DNA of 64,000 nt from Pantoea sp. Lij88 (GCF_030062155.1 NZ_CP118269.1:3472001-3536000), one strand, 5' to 3'. Counted from the stretch's first letter, positions 39,199 to 50,649 are shown. Program-made: numbers and translations. Notes: generated by a model not told the origin, from the letters alone.

Positions 39199-39287
39199 GC
39201 CAGCTCCTTAGCATCGTGAAAAATAGCCCTCACGATGCAGGATTTGACGCGGTTCGACAACCGAATTATCGGTAATCTGAGGCCGTT

Positions 39288-40676
39288 TCAGGGGGCCTGC
39301 CAGCCTCCGCCCAGCGCGGCAATCAGCGCCACGCTGCTGACCCACTGCGTGCTCTGCAGCGTCAGCAAACTCTGCTGCGCACTGAGGCTGCTGTTCTCTG
39401 TCGTCGCCACATCCAGGTAGGTAATCATGCCCGACTCATACTGCAGACGCGTCACCCGCGCCGAGGTCTGCGCCGCGTCGGTGGCGCGCTGCTGCGCGGC
39501 GATTTCGCCCTGCAGCGTGTTCAGCTCCACCAGCTTATCTTCCACCTCCTGCATCGCAGTCAGTACCGTCTGACGATAGGTGGCGACGCTGGCATCCCAG
39601 CTCGCCCGCGCCTGATCGACTTTCGCAGAGTTCGCACCCGCATCGAACAGCGTGCCGCTCAGCGCCGGCCCCAGCGACCAGACGCGGTTCGGCAGCGAGA
39701 ACAGCGAATGCAGCACGGAAGCACTGACGCCCCCGCTGGCGCTGAGGGTCAGGTCAGGATAGTAACCGGCCACCGCCACACCCACTGCGGCATTGGCGGC
39801 GGCCATGTTACGTTCGGCGTAGGCGATGTCGGGACGGCGCTGCAACAGTCCGGCCGGCAGGCCCGCCGGAATCGCGGGCAGGGAGGCCGTCAGCGGCGCA
39901 GCGGTCAGGCTGAAGTCGGCGGGGGCTTTGCCGACCAGCAGCGCAATGGCGTGCTCCATCTGCGCGCGCTGCCACTGGTAATCCTGCGCCGACGCGCTGG
40001 CGCTCTCCAGCTGCAGCTGCGCCTGGGCCAGCGTGGCACGCGACGCGGTACCCGCCTGATACTGGCTGTTAATCACTTTCAGGTAGCGCTGATACGCGTC
40101 AACGCTCTCCTGATAGAGCGCGATTTTCTGATCCATGATGCGCAGCTGGAAATAGTCCTGCGCCAGCTCAGACTGGGCGCTCAGGGTGATATTGGCCAGT
40201 TCCGCCGCGCTGGCCGAGGCGCTGGCGCGGTTCTCCTCCAGCGTGCGCCGTAGTTTGCCCCACAGATCCAGCTCCCAGCTGGCACTCAGCTCCGCCTGAT
40301 GGCTGCTGCTGGTGGTGCGGGCACTGCTGTTGGTGGCATGACTGCCGCTGCGCGTCACGCTGCCGTCATAATCCAGCGAGGGAAACAGCGCTGCGCGTGA
40401 CTCTGCTGCCAGTGCCTGCGCCTGCCGGTACTGCGCGGCATAGGTTGCCACGTTCTGATTCGACACGCTGACCTGGCTCAGCAGCCCGCTCAGCGTGGCG
40501 TCATGATAGACCGCCCACCACTCGCCTTTGCTCTGCGCATCCAGCGGCGTCGCCTGCTGCCAGCCCCTTGCCTCTTTATAATGAACCGGCATTGCCACCG
40601 CCGGGCGCTGATAGTCGGGACCGACGCTACAGCCACCCAGCAGCAGCATCACAACAAACGGGATGAGAGGTTTCAT
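39288..40676 (-). CDS. Outer-membrane efflux lipoprotein (NodT/OprM family)
   Basis: The 462-residue protein has a lipoprotein signal with lipobox LLGGCS (Cys about residue 16) followed by VGPDYQRP, typical of NodT-family factors. Two long coiled-coil repeats (about 60-240 and 270-440) form the TolC-like tunnel. As a trimer it would give the exit duct for the two RND pumps encoded upstream, starting 3 bases after the second pump gene. Having its own outer-membrane factor makes this operon more like Pseudomonas MuxABC-OpmB than E. coli MdtABC, which uses TolC. Confidence 0.92.
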   Translation of the reverse strand: MKPLIPFVVMLLLGGCSVGPDYQRPAVAMPVHYKEARGWQQATPLDAQSKGEWWAVYHDATLSGLLSQVSVSNQNVATYAAQYRQAQALAAESRAALFPSLDYDGSVTRSGSHATNSSARTTSSSHQAELSASWELDLWGKLRRTLEENRASASASAAELANITLSAQSELAQDYFQLRIMDQKIALYQESVDAYQRYLKVINSQYQAGTASRATLAQAQLQLESASASAQDYQWQRAQMEHAIALLVGKAPADFSLTAAPLTASLPAIPAGLPAGLLQRRPDIAYAERNMAAANAAVGVAVAGYYPDLTLSASGGVSASVLHSLFSLPNRVWSLGPALSGTLFDAGANSAKVDQARASWDASVATYRQTVLTAMQEVEDKLVELNTLQGEIAAQQRATDAAQTSARVTRLQYESGMITYLDVATTENSSLSAQQSLLTLQSTQWVSSVALIAALGGGWQAP

Positions 40677-40679
40677 GAA

Positions 40680-43600
40680 TCAGGATTCCGCATGGCGCAG
40701 ACGACGCCATTGACGTTGAGTAGTACGGCCCAGGCGATCGAGCCAAAGATAAACCACCGGCGTGGTAAACAGCGTCAGCAGCTGGCTCAGCGCCAGTCCG
40801 CCCGCGATAGCGATCCCCAGCGGACTGCGCAGGTCGGCATCACCGCCGCTGCCCAGTGCCAGCGGTAACGCGCCGAAGAAGGCCGCCAGCGTGGTCATCA
40901 TGATCGGCCGGAAGCGCATCAGGCACGCCTGGGTGATCGCCTGCTGCGGCGACATACCCAGCCGCCGCTCCGCGTCGATGGCGAAATCGATCATCATGAT
41001 GGCGTTCTTTTTCACAATGCCGATCAGCAGAATGATGCCAATCAGCGCGATCACCGTGAGCTGCGTGTTGGTGAGCAGCAGCAGTAGCATCGCCCCGACG
41101 CCCGCTGACGGCAGGGTCGAGAGAATGGTCAGCGGATGGATGTAGCTCTCATAGAGCACGCCGAGCACGATATAGACCGCCGCCAGCGCCGCCAGAATCA
41201 GCCACGGCATGGTGGCGGTCAGCTGTGAAAAGGCCGCTGCAGTTCCGGCAAAACCGGCATGAATAGTCGACGGCAGGCCCAGCTTCGCCATCGCCTGTTT
41301 AATCAGCAACTGCGCCTGCTCCAGCGAGACGCCATCATTGAGGTTAAACGCCACCGTGCTGGTGGCCGACTGGCCCTGATGCGCCACTGACAACGGCGCG
41401 TTGCCGCCGCTGAAGCGGACAAAGGCGGAGAGCGGCACGCGGTCACCGCTGTCGTTAATCACATAGAGCTGCTGCAGCGTCTCCGGATTGGCAGTGTCGC
41501 TATCCTGCAATGACATCACCACGTGATACTGATTCAGAGTGTGATAGAGCGTGGCGATCTGCCGCTGGCTGAAGGCATTGTTCAGCAGCGTATCCAGCAT
41601 TTTCACGTTGACGCCCAGCCGCGTAGCGCGGTCACGGTCAATCGTCAGCGCCACCTCCTGACCGCCGGTCTGCGAGTCGGAATCCACGCTGTTAAGCTGG
41701 GGGATGGCCGCCAGCGCCGCCTGCACTTTCGGCGTCCAGACCCGCAGCAGATCAAGATCGTCCGCCTGCAGGCTGTACTGATACGTCGCGTTAGCGCTGC
41801 GTCCGCCAATGTGCAGATCCTGCGCCGCCATCAGAAACATCTGCGCTCCGGCGATGTGGCTGGTTTTGCGCGTCAGCCGGTTGGCCACTTCGGTAGCCGT
41901 AGCATCGCGCTGGTCAAAATCCTTCAGCCGCACAAAGAAGTTGGCGCTGTTGCGGGAGCCAAACATCCCGCTGCCCATCGATGACATCACGCTCTCAACC
42001 GCCGGATCTTGCTGAATGATCTTCGTAAACATCAGCATTTTGGGCTTCATCGCCTGGAATGAGATGTTCTGATCGGCGCGCAGCGCGCCCATCAGCAGCC
42101 CGGTGTCCTGATTAGGGAAGAAGCCCTTCTGCACCACGGTGAAGAGAAAAACATTCAGCAGCACGGTCAGCAGCAGACTGAGCAGCGTCAGTTTCTGATG
42201 GCGCATCACCCAGGCCAGTCCGCGTGCGTACGCGGCCAGCAGGCGGTTCAGCTGGTTTTCAATAAACTGATAAAGCGGATGCGGCCGCTGGCTGACGGGC
42301 GGCTTCGGTTTCAGCAGGCGCGCGCAGAGCATCGGCGTCAGGCTGAGTGAGACAAACAGCGAGATCAGCAGCGACACGGTGAGCGTCACGGCAAACTCGC
42401 GGAACAGCCGCCCGACAATGCTGCCCATCAGCAGAATCGGGATAAACACCGCGATCAGCGACACGGTCATCGACAGCACGGTGAAGCTCACCTCCTGCGC
42501 CCCGCGCAGCGCCGCCCGCAGCGGGCTGAGTCCGCGCTCAATGTGACGCGTGATGTTCTCCAGCACCACAATCGCATCATCAACTACAAAGCCGGTGGAG
42601 ATAATCAGCGCCATCAGCGACAGGTTATCCAGGCTGTAACCCAGCAGGTACATCACTGCGCAGGTGCCGATCAGCGACACCGGCAGCGCCAGCGCCGGGA
42701 TGATCACCGCCTGCAGATTGCGCAGGAAAATAAACACCACCGCAATCACCAGCAGCACCGCGATCAGCAGTGTCTCTTCGGTGTCATACAGCGACGCGCG
42801 CACGCCGGGCGAACGATCAACAATCACTTTAAGCTGGCTGTCCGCGGGTAGGCTCTTTTCCAGCAGCGGCAGCTGCGCTTTGATCGCGTCGATGGTTTCG
42901 AGCATGTTAGCGCCCGCCTGACGTTTAATGCCGATCATCACCGCAGGCGTGGCATTCAAAAATCCTGCCTGATAGCGATCCTCCACCGAGTCATAGACTG
43001 TGGCGACGTCGCTTAGCCGTACCGCCTTGCCCTGCTGATACGTGATGATCAGATCACGGTAGCTGGCGGCCTTTTCCAGCTGGCCGTTGCTGTCCACCAG
43101 CCACGACTGGTCACTGCTCTGCAAAATCCCCTTAGGCAGATTAGTGGTGCTGTTGGCGACGGCGGCGCGCACCGTCTCCAGCGAGATGCCGTAATGAGTC
43201 AGCTTCAGCGGCTGCAGATCGATGCGCACCGCCGGTAAGGCGCTGCCCATCAGCGACACTTCTCCCACGCCCTGCACCTGGCCCATCGCCTGTTCGATCT
43301 TGCTCTCTGCCAGATCGTAAAGCTCGCCGGGCGTACGGGTGGCGGAGGTCAGCGCCAGCATCACAATCGGCGCATCTGACGGGTTGGCTTTGCGATAAGT
43401 AGGCAGCGAGGCCATTGCGCTCGGCAGCAGGCTGCGCGACGCGTTGATCGCCGCCTGCACGTCGCGTGCCGCGCCGTTGATATCGCGGTCCAGCTCAAAC
43501 TGCAGGATGACCGTGCTGGATCCCTGCGAACTGCTGGAAGTCATCTCACTAATACCGGCAATCTGCCCCAGCGAACGTTCCAGCGGCGTGGCGACGGTGG

Positions 43601-43781
43601 CGGCCATGGTTTCCGGGCTGGCTCCCGCCAGGCTGGCGCTGACCATGATAGTCGGGAAATCGACCTGCGGCAGCGGAGCCACCGGCAGCAGCCGGTAGCC
43701 CAGCGCGCCGAGCAGCAGGATCGCCAGCGTCAGCAGCAGCGTCGCTACCGGACGAAAGATAAACAGTCGGGTCAGATTCAT
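40680..43781 (-). CDS. RND efflux transporter (MdtC-like)
   Basis: The protein has 1033 residues with 12 helices and two large periplasmic loops. The proton-relay Asp pair is in [14 protein letters not shown] (about 400-413) and the C-terminal half has [15 protein letters not shown]. It is closest to MdtC (1025 residues in E. coli). With the MdtB-like subunit it should form a B2C heterotrimer that exports drugs, bile salts or plant phenolics. It starts in an ATGA overlap with the preceding pump gene. Confidence 0.93.
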   Translation of the reverse strand: MNLTRLFIFRPVATLLLTLAILLLGALGYRLLPVAPLPQVDFPTIMVSASLAGASPETMAATVATPLERSLGQIAGISEMTSSSSQGSSTVILQFELDRDINGAARDVQAAINASRSLLPSAMASLPTYRKANPSDAPIVMLALTSATRTPGELYDLAESKIEQAMGQVQGVGEVSLMGSALPAVRIDLQPLKLTHYGISLETVRAAVANSTTNLPKGILQSSDQSWLVDSNGQLEKAASYRDLIITYQQGKAVRLSDVATVYDSVEDRYQAGFLNATPAVMIGIKRQAGANMLETIDAIKAQLPLLEKSLPADSQLKVIVDRSPGVRASLYDTEETLLIAVLLVIAVVFIFLRNLQAVIIPALALPVSLIGTCAVMYLLGYSLDNLSLMALIISTGFVVDDAIVVLENITRHIERGLSPLRAALRGAQEVSFTVLSMTVSLIAVFIPILLMGSIVGRLFREFAVTLTVSLLISLFVSLSLTPMLCARLLKPKPPVSQRPHPLYQFIENQLNRLLAAYARGLAWVMRHQKLTLLSLLLTVLLNVFLFTVVQKGFFPNQDTGLLMGALRADQNISFQAMKPKMLMFTKIIQQDPAVESVMSSMGSGMFGSRNSANFFVRLKDFDQRDATATEVANRLTRKTSHIAGAQMFLMAAQDLHIGGRSANATYQYSLQADDLDLLRVWTPKVQAALAAIPQLNSVDSDSQTGGQEVALTIDRDRATRLGVNVKMLDTLLNNAFSQRQIATLYHTLNQYHVVMSLQDSDTANPETLQQLYVINDSGDRVPLSAFVRFSGGNAPLSVAHQGQSATSTVAFNLNDGVSLEQAQLLIKQAMAKLGLPSTIHAGFAGTAAAFSQLTATMPWLILAALAAVYIVLGVLYESYIHPLTILSTLPSAGVGAMLLLLLTNTQLTVIALIGIILLIGIVKKNAIMMIDFAIDAERRLGMSPQQAITQACLMRFRPIMMTTLAAFFGALPLALGSGGDADLRSPLGIAIAGGLALSQLLTLFTTPVVYLWLDRLGRTTQRQWRRLRHAES

Positions 43782-46700
43782 TGCCCGCTCCGCGCCTGCT
43801 GCTGACGGCGTTTCACCCAGGCATTGCCGCGTTGTGCCAGCCCATCAAACAGCAGGTAGATCACCGGCGTGGAGAAGAGCGTCAGCACCTGACTGACAAT
43901 CAGCCCGCCGACAATCACCAGCCCCAGCGGCTGTCGCAGCTCTGCGCCCGAGCCGGAGGCCAGCATCAGCGGCAGCGCGCCGAGTAGCGCCGCCATGGTC
44001 GTCATCAGGATCGGACGGAAGCGCAGCAGGCAGGCCTGATGAATTGCGTCACGCGGGCTGAGGTGCTGCTTATGTTCCGCCTCCAGCGCGAAGTCGATCA
44101 TCATGATGGCGTTCTTTTTCACGATGCCGATCAGCAGGATGACGCCAATCAGCGCAATCAGGCTGAACTCCGTGCCTGCCAGCAACAGCGTCAGCAGCGC
44201 GCCCACCGCCGCCGACGGCAGCGTAGAGAGAATCGTCACCGGATGGATAAAGCTTTCGTAGAGGATGCCGAGCACCACATACATGGTGACCAGCGCCGCC
44301 AGAATCAGCCACAGCGTGTTGCCGGTGGCGCTCTGGAACGCCGAGGTTTCTCCCTGATAACGCAGTGTGGTGCTCTCCGGCAGGTGTAGCTGCTGCCGCA
44401 CGTCGGCGATCGCCCGCTGTCCATCCTCCAGCGAGTAGCCCGGATTCAGGTTGAAGGAGATCATCACCGCCGGAAACTGGTTCAGCCGCATGTGCATCAG
44501 CGAGCCGGTGCGCTGATGAATAGTGGCGATAGCAGTGAGTTTCACCATCCCGCTGCGGGTGGACGTCGTGTCGGAAGCGGAGGTGGACGTCGATGTGGAT
44601 GAAGACGTTGATGTTGATGACGAAGACGTGGATGACGTCGTGCTGGTGGATGACGACGTGCTGCTGCTGGAAGAGGGCTGCAGATAAATATCATCAAACG
44701 ACGCCGGACCCTGCTGGTAAGCCGGAGCTACTTCCAGCACCACCCGATACTGATTCGACTGGGTAAAAATCGTCGAGACCAGCCGCTGACCAAAGGCGTT
44801 ATAGAGCGCGGTGTCCACGTCCGACGCAGTAATGCCAAAGCGCGCCGCTTTGTCGCGGTTCAGCTCCACGTAAGAGACGCGCCCCTGATCCTGCAGATTA
44901 CTCACCACGCCATTAAATTCGGGCCGCTGCTGCAACGCCGCCACCAGCTTCGGCGTCTCGCTGACCAGATTTTCACTGTCGGCGTCGTCCAGGGTGAACT
45001 GATATTGACTCGGCGAGACCTGATCGTTGACGGTGAGATCCTGCGCCGGTTGCAGATAGAGCTGAATGCCCGGCACCTCGTTGGTCGCCTGCTTCAGCTG
45101 GCTGATTACCTCGCTGGCGCTGAGATCGCGGGAACCAAACGGCTTGAGGTTGATCTGCAGTCGTCCGCTGTTGAGGCTGGTGTTGGTGCCGTCGATGCCG
45201 ATTGTCGATGAGACGCTCTCCACCGCCGGGTTCTTCAGGATCAGCGCCGAGAGCGCCTGCTGCCGCGTCGCCATCGCTTTAAACGAGACATCCTGTGAGG
45301 CGACGGTAATGCCCTGAATCAGCCCGGTATCCTGGGTCGGGAAGAAGCCTTTCGGCACCATCATGTAGAGCAGTGCCGTCAGCCCGAAGGTCGCCAGCGC
45401 CACCAGCAGCGTTAGTTTCTGATGGTTCAGCACCACGGTCAGCAGCCGGTCATAGCCGCGCACCAGCGTATCGAACAGTTCGCCGCCCTTGCGGGAAAAG
45501 GTTGACTGCTGCTCGGGCGGAATATGGCGCAGCAGGTAAGCGCACAGCATCGGCGTCAGGGTCAGCGACACAAGCATCGACACCAGAATCGCCACCGCCA
45601 GGGTGATCGCGAACTCCCGGAACAGCCGCCCGACCACATCACCCATAAACAGCAGCGGGATCAGCACCGCAATCAGCGAGAAGGTCAGCGAGATAATGGT
45701 GAAGCCAATCTGCTGTGAGCCTTTCAGCGCGGCCTCCATGGGCGACTCGCCCTGCTCCAGCCGCCGCGAGATGTTCTCGACCACCACGATGGCGTCATCA
45801 ATGACAAAACCGGTGGCGATGGTCAGCGCCATCAGCGACAGGTTATTCAGGCTGAAGCCCGCCAGATACATCACACCAAAGGTGCCGACCAGCGACAGCG
45901 GCACCGCCACGCTCGGGATCAGGGTGGCAGCCACGTTGCGCAGGAACAGGAAGGTCACCATCACCACCAGCGCAATCGACAGCATCAGCTCAAACTGCAC
46001 GTCGCTGATCGAGGCGCGGATAGTCTGGGTGCGATCGGAGAGAATCGTCATCTTCACCCCGTCCGGCAGCGCGGCCTGCAGCGCGGGGAGCTGCGCCTTG
46101 ATATTGTCCACCACCTGAATGACGTTCGCGCCCGGCTGACGCTGCACGCTGATGACAATGGCGGGCTGATTGTTGGCCCACGCCGACTGGAAGCTGTTCT
46201 CCGCGCCCTGTTCGATATGGGCGATATCTTTCAGGCGCAGCGCCGCGCCGTTCTCATAGGTGAGGATCAGGTTGCCGTACTCTTCAGCGGTGCGCAGCTG
46301 GTCGTTGGCGTCGATGGTGACCGAATGATATTTCCCGTCAAAACCGCCTTTGGAGCCATTGACGTTGCTGTTGCTAATCAGCGTATTCACCGCCTCCAGC
46401 GTCAGATGATGCGCCGCCAGCGCCTGCGGATTCATCTGCACCCGAATCGCGGGCTGATGTCCGCCCGCCAGCGTCACCATCCCGACGCCGGAAATCTGCG
46501 ACAGCTTCAGCGCCACCCGGGTATTGACCAGATCCTGCACCTCTGTCAGCGGCAGCGTGCCGGAGCTGGCCGCCAGCGTCACCACCGCGCTGTCCGCCGG
46601 ATTGACCTTTTTGTAGGTCGGCGGATTGGGCAGATCGTCGGGCAGCAGGTTATTCGCCGCGTTGATCGCCGCCTGCACCTCCTGCTCGGCGACATCCAGC

Positions 46701-46999
46701 GACAGATCGAGGCTGAACTTCAGGGTGATGATCGACGAGCCGCTGGCGCTGGTTGAACTCATCTGGCTCAGCCCGGCCATCTGCCCTAACTGGCGCTCCA
46801 GCGGCGACGTGACTGACGACGCCATCACATCCGGGCTGGCTCCCGGATAGAGCGTCGTGACCTGAATGGTCGGATAGTCCACCTGCGGCAGCGCCGAGGT
46901 GGACAGAAATTTATAGGCAAAAATACCGGAAATCAGCACGCCGACCATCAGCAGGATGGTGGCGACCGGACGCAGAATAAACAGGCGAGACGGGTTCAT
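43778..46999 (-). CDS. RND efflux transporter (MdtB-like) with Ser/Thr-rich insertion
   Basis: The protein has 1073 residues, about 33 more than E. coli MdtB. The Asp pair is in [14 protein letters not shown] (about 406-419). The extra length is an almost pure Ser/Thr tract at residues 776-814, in a periplasmic loop of the second half between YLQP and the strand [10 protein letters not shown]. It is encoded by repetitive DNA. The rest aligns with MdtB, including [20 protein letters not shown]. It works with the MdtC-like partner and the fusion protein, to which it is coupled by ATGA. The effect of the tract on pumping is unknown. Confidence 0.93.
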   Translation of the reverse strand: MNPSRLFILRPVATILLMVGVLISGIFAYKFLSTSALPQVDYPTIQVTTLYPGASPDVMASSVTSPLERQLGQMAGLSQMSSTSASGSSIITLKFSLDLSLDVAEQEVQAAINAANNLLPDDLPNPPTYKKVNPADSAVVTLAASSGTLPLTEVQDLVNTRVALKLSQISGVGMVTLAGGHQPAIRVQMNPQALAAHHLTLEAVNTLISNSNVNGSKGGFDGKYHSVTIDANDQLRTAEEYGNLILTYENGAALRLKDIAHIEQGAENSFQSAWANNQPAIVISVQRQPGANVIQVVDNIKAQLPALQAALPDGVKMTILSDRTQTIRASISDVQFELMLSIALVVMVTFLFLRNVAATLIPSVAVPLSLVGTFGVMYLAGFSLNNLSLMALTIATGFVIDDAIVVVENISRRLEQGESPMEAALKGSQQIGFTIISLTFSLIAVLIPLLFMGDVVGRLFREFAITLAVAILVSMLVSLTLTPMLCAYLLRHIPPEQQSTFSRKGGELFDTLVRGYDRLLTVVLNHQKLTLLVALATFGLTALLYMMVPKGFFPTQDTGLIQGITVASQDVSFKAMATRQQALSALILKNPAVESVSSTIGIDGTNTSLNSGRLQINLKPFGSRDLSASEVISQLKQATNEVPGIQLYLQPAQDLTVNDQVSPSQYQFTLDDADSENLVSETPKLVAALQQRPEFNGVVSNLQDQGRVSYVELNRDKAARFGITASDVDTALYNAFGQRLVSTIFTQSNQYRVVLEVAPAYQQGPASFDDIYLQPSSSSSTSSSTSTTSSTSSSSTSTSSSTSTSTSASDTTSTRSGMVKLTAIATIHQRTGSLMHMRLNQFPAVMISFNLNPGYSLEDGQRAIADVRQQLHLPESTTLRYQGETSAFQSATGNTLWLILAALVTMYVVLGILYESFIHPVTILSTLPSAAVGALLTLLLAGTEFSLIALIGVILLIGIVKKNAIMMIDFALEAEHKQHLSPRDAIHQACLLRFRPILMTTMAALLGALPLMLASGSGAELRQPLGLVIVGGLIVSQVLTLFSTPVIYLLFDGLAQRGNAWVKRRQQQARSGQ
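44560..44674 (-). repeat. Low-complexity Ser/Thr codon tract inside the mdtB-like gene
   Basis: About 38 codons that are nearly all Ser or Thr. On the plus strand the DNA is made of irregular copies of GACGT, GGATGA and GACGAC units, a simple-sequence tract that could expand or shrink in steps of three without breaking the frame. Confidence 0.85.
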
Positions 47000-48204
47000 T
47001 TCGACACAGCACCGGCAGCAGGCGTCTCATCGGCCAGCGTGACTTTGCTGCCGCTGGTGAGGCGATCGATTCCTTCCGTGACCAGCCGATCGCCCGGTGC
47101 GACGCCGCTGAGGATCGCCTGCTGATCGTCGCCGAACGCGGGGCCGGGGGTGACTGCTTTGCGCGTGACGGTGTGATCCTGATTGATCACGAAGACAAAG
47201 CTGCCGTCGCTGCTGAGCTGCAGCGCCTGGGCCGGGATTACCGTCGCGCCTTTCAGCACGCGGGTCTGCAGCCGCAGATTGACAAACTGGTTAGCAAACA
47301 GCGACTCATCCTGGTTGGCAAACACCGCCTTTAGCGCCACGGTGCCGGTGGCGGTGTCGATCTGGTTGCTGATGAACTTCACTTCGCCGCTGGCGAGCTG
47401 ATGCTGGTTGTCCTGATCGAACAGCGTGGCGGGCAGGCTCTGGCCCTGATGCAGCACGCTGACCAGCGCCGGGATGTTGCTCTGTGGCACGCTAAAGGTG
47501 ACGGCGGCGGGCTGCATCTGGGTGATGGTCACCAGGCCGGTGCTGCTGGAGCTCTGGACCATGTTGCCGGGATCGACCTGACGCAGACCGACGCGCCCGC
47601 TGATCGGGGCGGTAATCCGGGCATACTCAATGCTCAGCTTCGCACTGGCGATCTGCGCCTGATCGGCGGCGACCGCACCGCGATACTGTCCGACGGTGGC
47701 AATCTGGGTGTCCAGATCCTGACGCGCCAGCGCGTCCTGCGCCGCCAGTTTGCGGTAGCGCGCCAGCGTCAGTTCGGCGCTGTTCAGCAGCGCCTGGTTT
47801 TCACTGAGTTCGCCCTGATACTGATTCAGCGTCGCCTGATAGCTGCGCGGATCGATCTGCGCCAGCAGCTGCCCGGCGCTGACCTTCTGCCCTTCGGTGA
47901 AGAAAACCTGCTCCAGCTGGCCGTCAACGCGGCTGGTCACCGTCACGCTGGCGTTGGGGATCACCGTGCCGAGCGCATTCAGCCACACCGGCACATCCGC
48001 CGTGCTGGCAACCCCGCTGTGAACCAGCGTCGCCCCGCCGCCCATCATGCCGTGCGCGCCATGCCTGCCCGGCGGCATCCCCTCGCCCGGTGCATGACCC
48101 GCCGTCAGCAGACGCCAGACAACGCCAGCGACAATCGCAACCACCAGCAACAGGAGCAGCCATTTAAGCCCAAAGGAACGCGCGGGGCGAGAAAGGTGGG
48201 TCAT
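46996..48204 (-). CDS. RND membrane fusion protein (MdtA-like)
   Basis: From the ATG at 48204 (GAAGAG about 9 bases upstream) it has 402 residues. An N-terminal membrane anchor ([21 protein letters not shown]) is followed by a Gly/His/Met-rich linker. The lipoyl-type hairpin region ([29 protein letters not shown] at about 97-125) and beta-barrel with [20 protein letters not shown] match MdtA. A longer in-frame extension is less likely because it would put an unrelated arginine-rich segment before the anchor. It links the RND pumps to the outer-membrane factor. Confidence 0.92.
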   Translation of the reverse strand: MTHLSRPARSFGLKWLLLLLVVAIVAGVVWRLLTAGHAPGEGMPPGRHGAHGMMGGGATLVHSGVASTADVPVWLNALGTVIPNASVTVTSRVDGQLEQVFFTEGQKVSAGQLLAQIDPRSYQATLNQYQGELSENQALLNSAELTLARYRKLAAQDALARQDLDTQIATVGQYRGAVAADQAQIASAKLSIEYARITAPISGRVGLRQVDPGNMVQSSSSTGLVTITQMQPAAVTFSVPQSNIPALVSVLHQGQSLPATLFDQDNQHQLASGEVKFISNQIDTATGTVALKAVFANQDESLFANQFVNLRLQTRVLKGATVIPAQALQLSSDGSFVFVINQDHTVTRKAVTPGPAFGDDQQAILSGVAPGDRLVTEGIDRLTSGSKVTLADETPAAGAVSK

Positions 48205-48425
48205 CGTCAAACTCTTCAGATAAGCAGAAAAGGAAATCCCGGAACGTGCGGAATGCGGCAGTGAGAACCTGCAGAGACGCGCAAAAAAACGCCAGGCTTC
48301 ACGTCGGCCATTATCGGTCAAAGGCGACACGCCTTTCTATTGGCAAACTGTCAGGGTTTCGTTAAGAACGATGATGATTTAACGGCGGTTGATACAGCAG
48401 GAAGGGCGGGAGCTGGCGAGCAGGC

Positions 48426-48517
48426 AAAAAAAACCCACGCATCTGCGTGGGTTGGTGTAATAACAGGGATCTCACTGCCGAAGCGGTGTTGTTTTCACAC
48501 CCATCAATACCTCTGGG
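48426..48517 (-). ncRNA. omrA: OmrA small regulatory RNA
   Basis: On the minus strand a 92-nt RNA can be drawn. It starts CCCAGAGGTATTGAT, identical to the conserved 5' seed of E. coli OmrA/OmrB. It ends with ACACCAACC, a terminator stem CCCACGCA/TGCGTGGG and eight U. The middle part is unlike that of the other copy, as in the E. coli pair. OmrA/B act with Hfq to repress ompT, cirA, csgD, flhDC and ompR, and are activated by EnvZ-OmpR. The name omrA is given because in E. coli it is the copy nearer aas; assignment by sequence alone is not firm. Confidence 0.9.
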
Positions 48518-48631
48518 ACTGCTATCCTCGCACTGATTGACCGCGCGGAGACAGCGGGAAAACGCAACCGAATTCGGGGAAGTGCAACGAGGTGTGAATA
48601 TCTTTCACGCCTCGCTTACACTCTGATTTAT

Positions 48632-50371
48632 CTAAGATTTATCTGAAGGATTCGCCGGCGGTTTGGTGTAGATAGCGTCCGGCGCGATATTCATGTGTTT
48701 GAGAACCGGTCCCATAATATTACCGAACACCGGTGCGGCGACCGATCCACCGAAGTGATCGCCAGCCGTCGGATGGTTGATCATCACCACCAGCGCGACT
48801 TCAGGATGGCTGGCGGGCGCGAGTCCGGCGGTGTAGTTGACGTAGCCGCCATCATACTTGCCGCTGGTGCCCATTTTTTCCGCCGTACCGGTTTTGGTCG
48901 CCAGACGATAGCCCGGCACCGCGGCTTTCAGTCCGGTTCCGCCCGGCAGGACGTCACTCTCCAGCATATGCACCACCTCTTTCACCGTTTCCGGGTTGGC
49001 GACCTGCCGTCCCATAACCGGTGGCGTGACGCGGGTGATCGACAGCGGACGGTAAACACCATAAGAGCCGAGCGTCGCGTATTCACGGGCAATCTGCAGC
49101 GGCGTAACGCGCAGACCATAGCCAAAGGAGAACGTCGCCCGCTCGATATCGGCCCAGCGGGCGCGGTGCAGCGGGAAGTAGCCGACGCTTTCGCCGGTCA
49201 GCCCTAATCCGGTCGGTTTGCCCAGACCGAATGCCTGATAGGTGTTCACCAGCGCTTCGGCAGGCATCGCCAGCGCGAGGTGTGACACGCCGATGTCACT
49301 CGATTTTTGCAGAATGCCGGTCATGGTCAGGCGCGGCCAGTGGCCGACGTCGCGGATCAGGTGGCCGTTTACGCTGTAAGGCGTGGTGTCGATCACCGAG
49401 TCCGGACGCACCAGATGGCGCTCCAGCGCTTCCATCACCACTAACGGCTTAACGGTCGATCCCGGCTCATAGCTGTCGTTGATGGCCGAGTTACGCATCT
49501 GCGCCGGGGTAGCCCCTTCATAGTTGTTAGGGTTGAACGACGGATAGGAGGCCATCGCCAGAATTTCGCCGGTGTCGATTTTCACCAGCACGGCGGCACC
49601 CGAATCGGCCTTGTTGAGCAGCACGCCGTCGCGCAGTTTGCTGTAGAGCGTGTACTGATCATATTTGTCGATGCTGAGCTGCACCGTTGGCGGCTGAGTC
49701 GGCGGCTGATAGTTGATCATCGCGATGATATTGCCCGCCGCATCCTGACGATAAACTTCTTTGCCCGGCTCGCCCTGCAACACCTTATCAAAGCCTTTTT
49801 CCAGCCCGTTTAGCCCGACGTTATCCGCCCCGACGATGCCAATCAGCGGCGCAGAGGCTTCACTCATCGGATAGAAACGGCTGTCGTCATAGACTTCACT
49901 GATGCCCTTCAGCTTCAGCTCTTTTATATCTTTGGCGATGCCCAGTTCGACTTTGCGCCCCAGATAGAGGAAGCGACGTTTCGGGTTGGCCGTGATCTGC
50001 GCGGCCAGCTCTTCGGGGCGGGTGTTCAGCGCCGCCGCAAGATAGGCCCATTTGGCACTGGTAAAATCGGGGTTGCTCTCCAGCACGCGCTGCGGATCCG
50101 CAATCACGTCGCGCGATGGCACGCTGAGCGCCAGGGCTTCGCCGTTCCGATCCAGCAGGGTTCCGCGGCTGGTCGGCAGCGTGACGGTACGCAGCGAACG
50201 CTGATCCGCTTCGTGCTCCAGCATCGGCTGATTCAGGAACTGCAGGTCCGCTACGCGCGCCAGCAGCACCACCAGACAGGTCGTGACGCCCAGGCAGATC
50301 AGCCGAAAACGAAAAGGGTTAAATGGCGCTTTTATCTGGTCTTTTCCCAGTAGTTTTTTAATCCGGGGCAT
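48632..50371 (-). CDS. FtsI/PBP3 paralogue, class B penicillin-binding protein
   Basis: This 579-residue protein resembles E. coli FtsI (588 residues) along its length. It has a short cytoplasmic N-terminus, a membrane anchor (about 22-43), the pedestal domain and a transpeptidase domain. The motifs are SxxK at S305-TVK308, KTGT at 493-496, and SSD at 357-359 where FtsI has SSN. The usual ftsI lies in the division cluster, so this is probably a second copy like PBP3SAL of Salmonella, a septal synthase used at acid pH. It has no division-gene neighbours and sits between omrA and omrB. It may be cotranscribed with nothing else. Confidence 0.88.
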   Translation of the reverse strand: MPRIKKLLGKDQIKAPFNPFRFRLICLGVTTCLVVLLARVADLQFLNQPMLEHEADQRSLRTVTLPTSRGTLLDRNGEALALSVPSRDVIADPQRVLESNPDFTSAKWAYLAAALNTRPEELAAQITANPKRRFLYLGRKVELGIAKDIKELKLKGISEVYDDSRFYPMSEASAPLIGIVGADNVGLNGLEKGFDKVLQGEPGKEVYRQDAAGNIIAMINYQPPTQPPTVQLSIDKYDQYTLYSKLRDGVLLNKADSGAAVLVKIDTGEILAMASYPSFNPNNYEGATPAQMRNSAINDSYEPGSTVKPLVVMEALERHLVRPDSVIDTTPYSVNGHLIRDVGHWPRLTMTGILQKSSDIGVSHLALAMPAEALVNTYQAFGLGKPTGLGLTGESVGYFPLHRARWADIERATFSFGYGLRVTPLQIAREYATLGSYGVYRPLSITRVTPPVMGRQVANPETVKEVVHMLESDVLPGGTGLKAAVPGYRLATKTGTAEKMGTSGKYDGGYVNYTAGLAPASHPEVALVVMINHPTAGDHFGGSVAAPVFGNIMGPVLKHMNIAPDAIYTKPPANPSDKS

Positions 50372-50488
50372 GGCATTCCGCTGCGCAAAATAAAGAGAAA
50401 GGGGCTGGTGCCAGCAGTTATAAAGAAAGCGCTGGCTGTATAACAGGAAAACTGTGTATCAGTTCGTTATCGGCAGCAAATTGCGGAC

Positions 50489-50564
50489 AAAAAAAACCTG
50501 CGCATCTGCGCAGGTTGGTGTAATCAAGAAAATCTATTGATGTTCACCCATCAATACCTCTGGG
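50489..50564 (-). ncRNA. omrB: OmrB small regulatory RNA
   Basis: A 76-nt minus-strand RNA starts CCCAGAGGTATTGAT and ends with ACACCAACC, the stem CCTGCGCA/TGCGCAGG and eight U. It shares its first 19 bases and its 3' layout with the copy at 48426-48517 but differs in the middle. A -10 box TACATT lies 6 bases before the start (minus strand). The assignment as omrB follows its position nearer galR, as in E. coli. Confidence 0.9.
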
Positions 50565-50616
50565 ACCCTGAATGTAGCAAAGGCGATTGATCGGCTGCTA
50601 TCTCTCAAACGCAACA

Positions 50617-50635
50617 GTTACCCGCAAAATGTAAC
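50617..50635. promoter_or_regulatory. Candidate OmpR site upstream of omrB
   Basis: On the minus strand GTTACATTTTGCGGGTAAC has the T/A-rich half followed by GTAAC seen in OmpR targets, with inverted GTTAC/GTAAC arms. It lies about 53-71 bases before the RNA start. The match is by eye only. Confidence 0.4.
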
Positions 50636-50649
50636 CAGCCATGAGATCT

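Noticed and set aside
44560..44674. Possible CRISPR-like or tandem repeat array
   Set aside because: The units are irregular and lie in frame inside the pump gene as Ser/Thr codons; no spacers.
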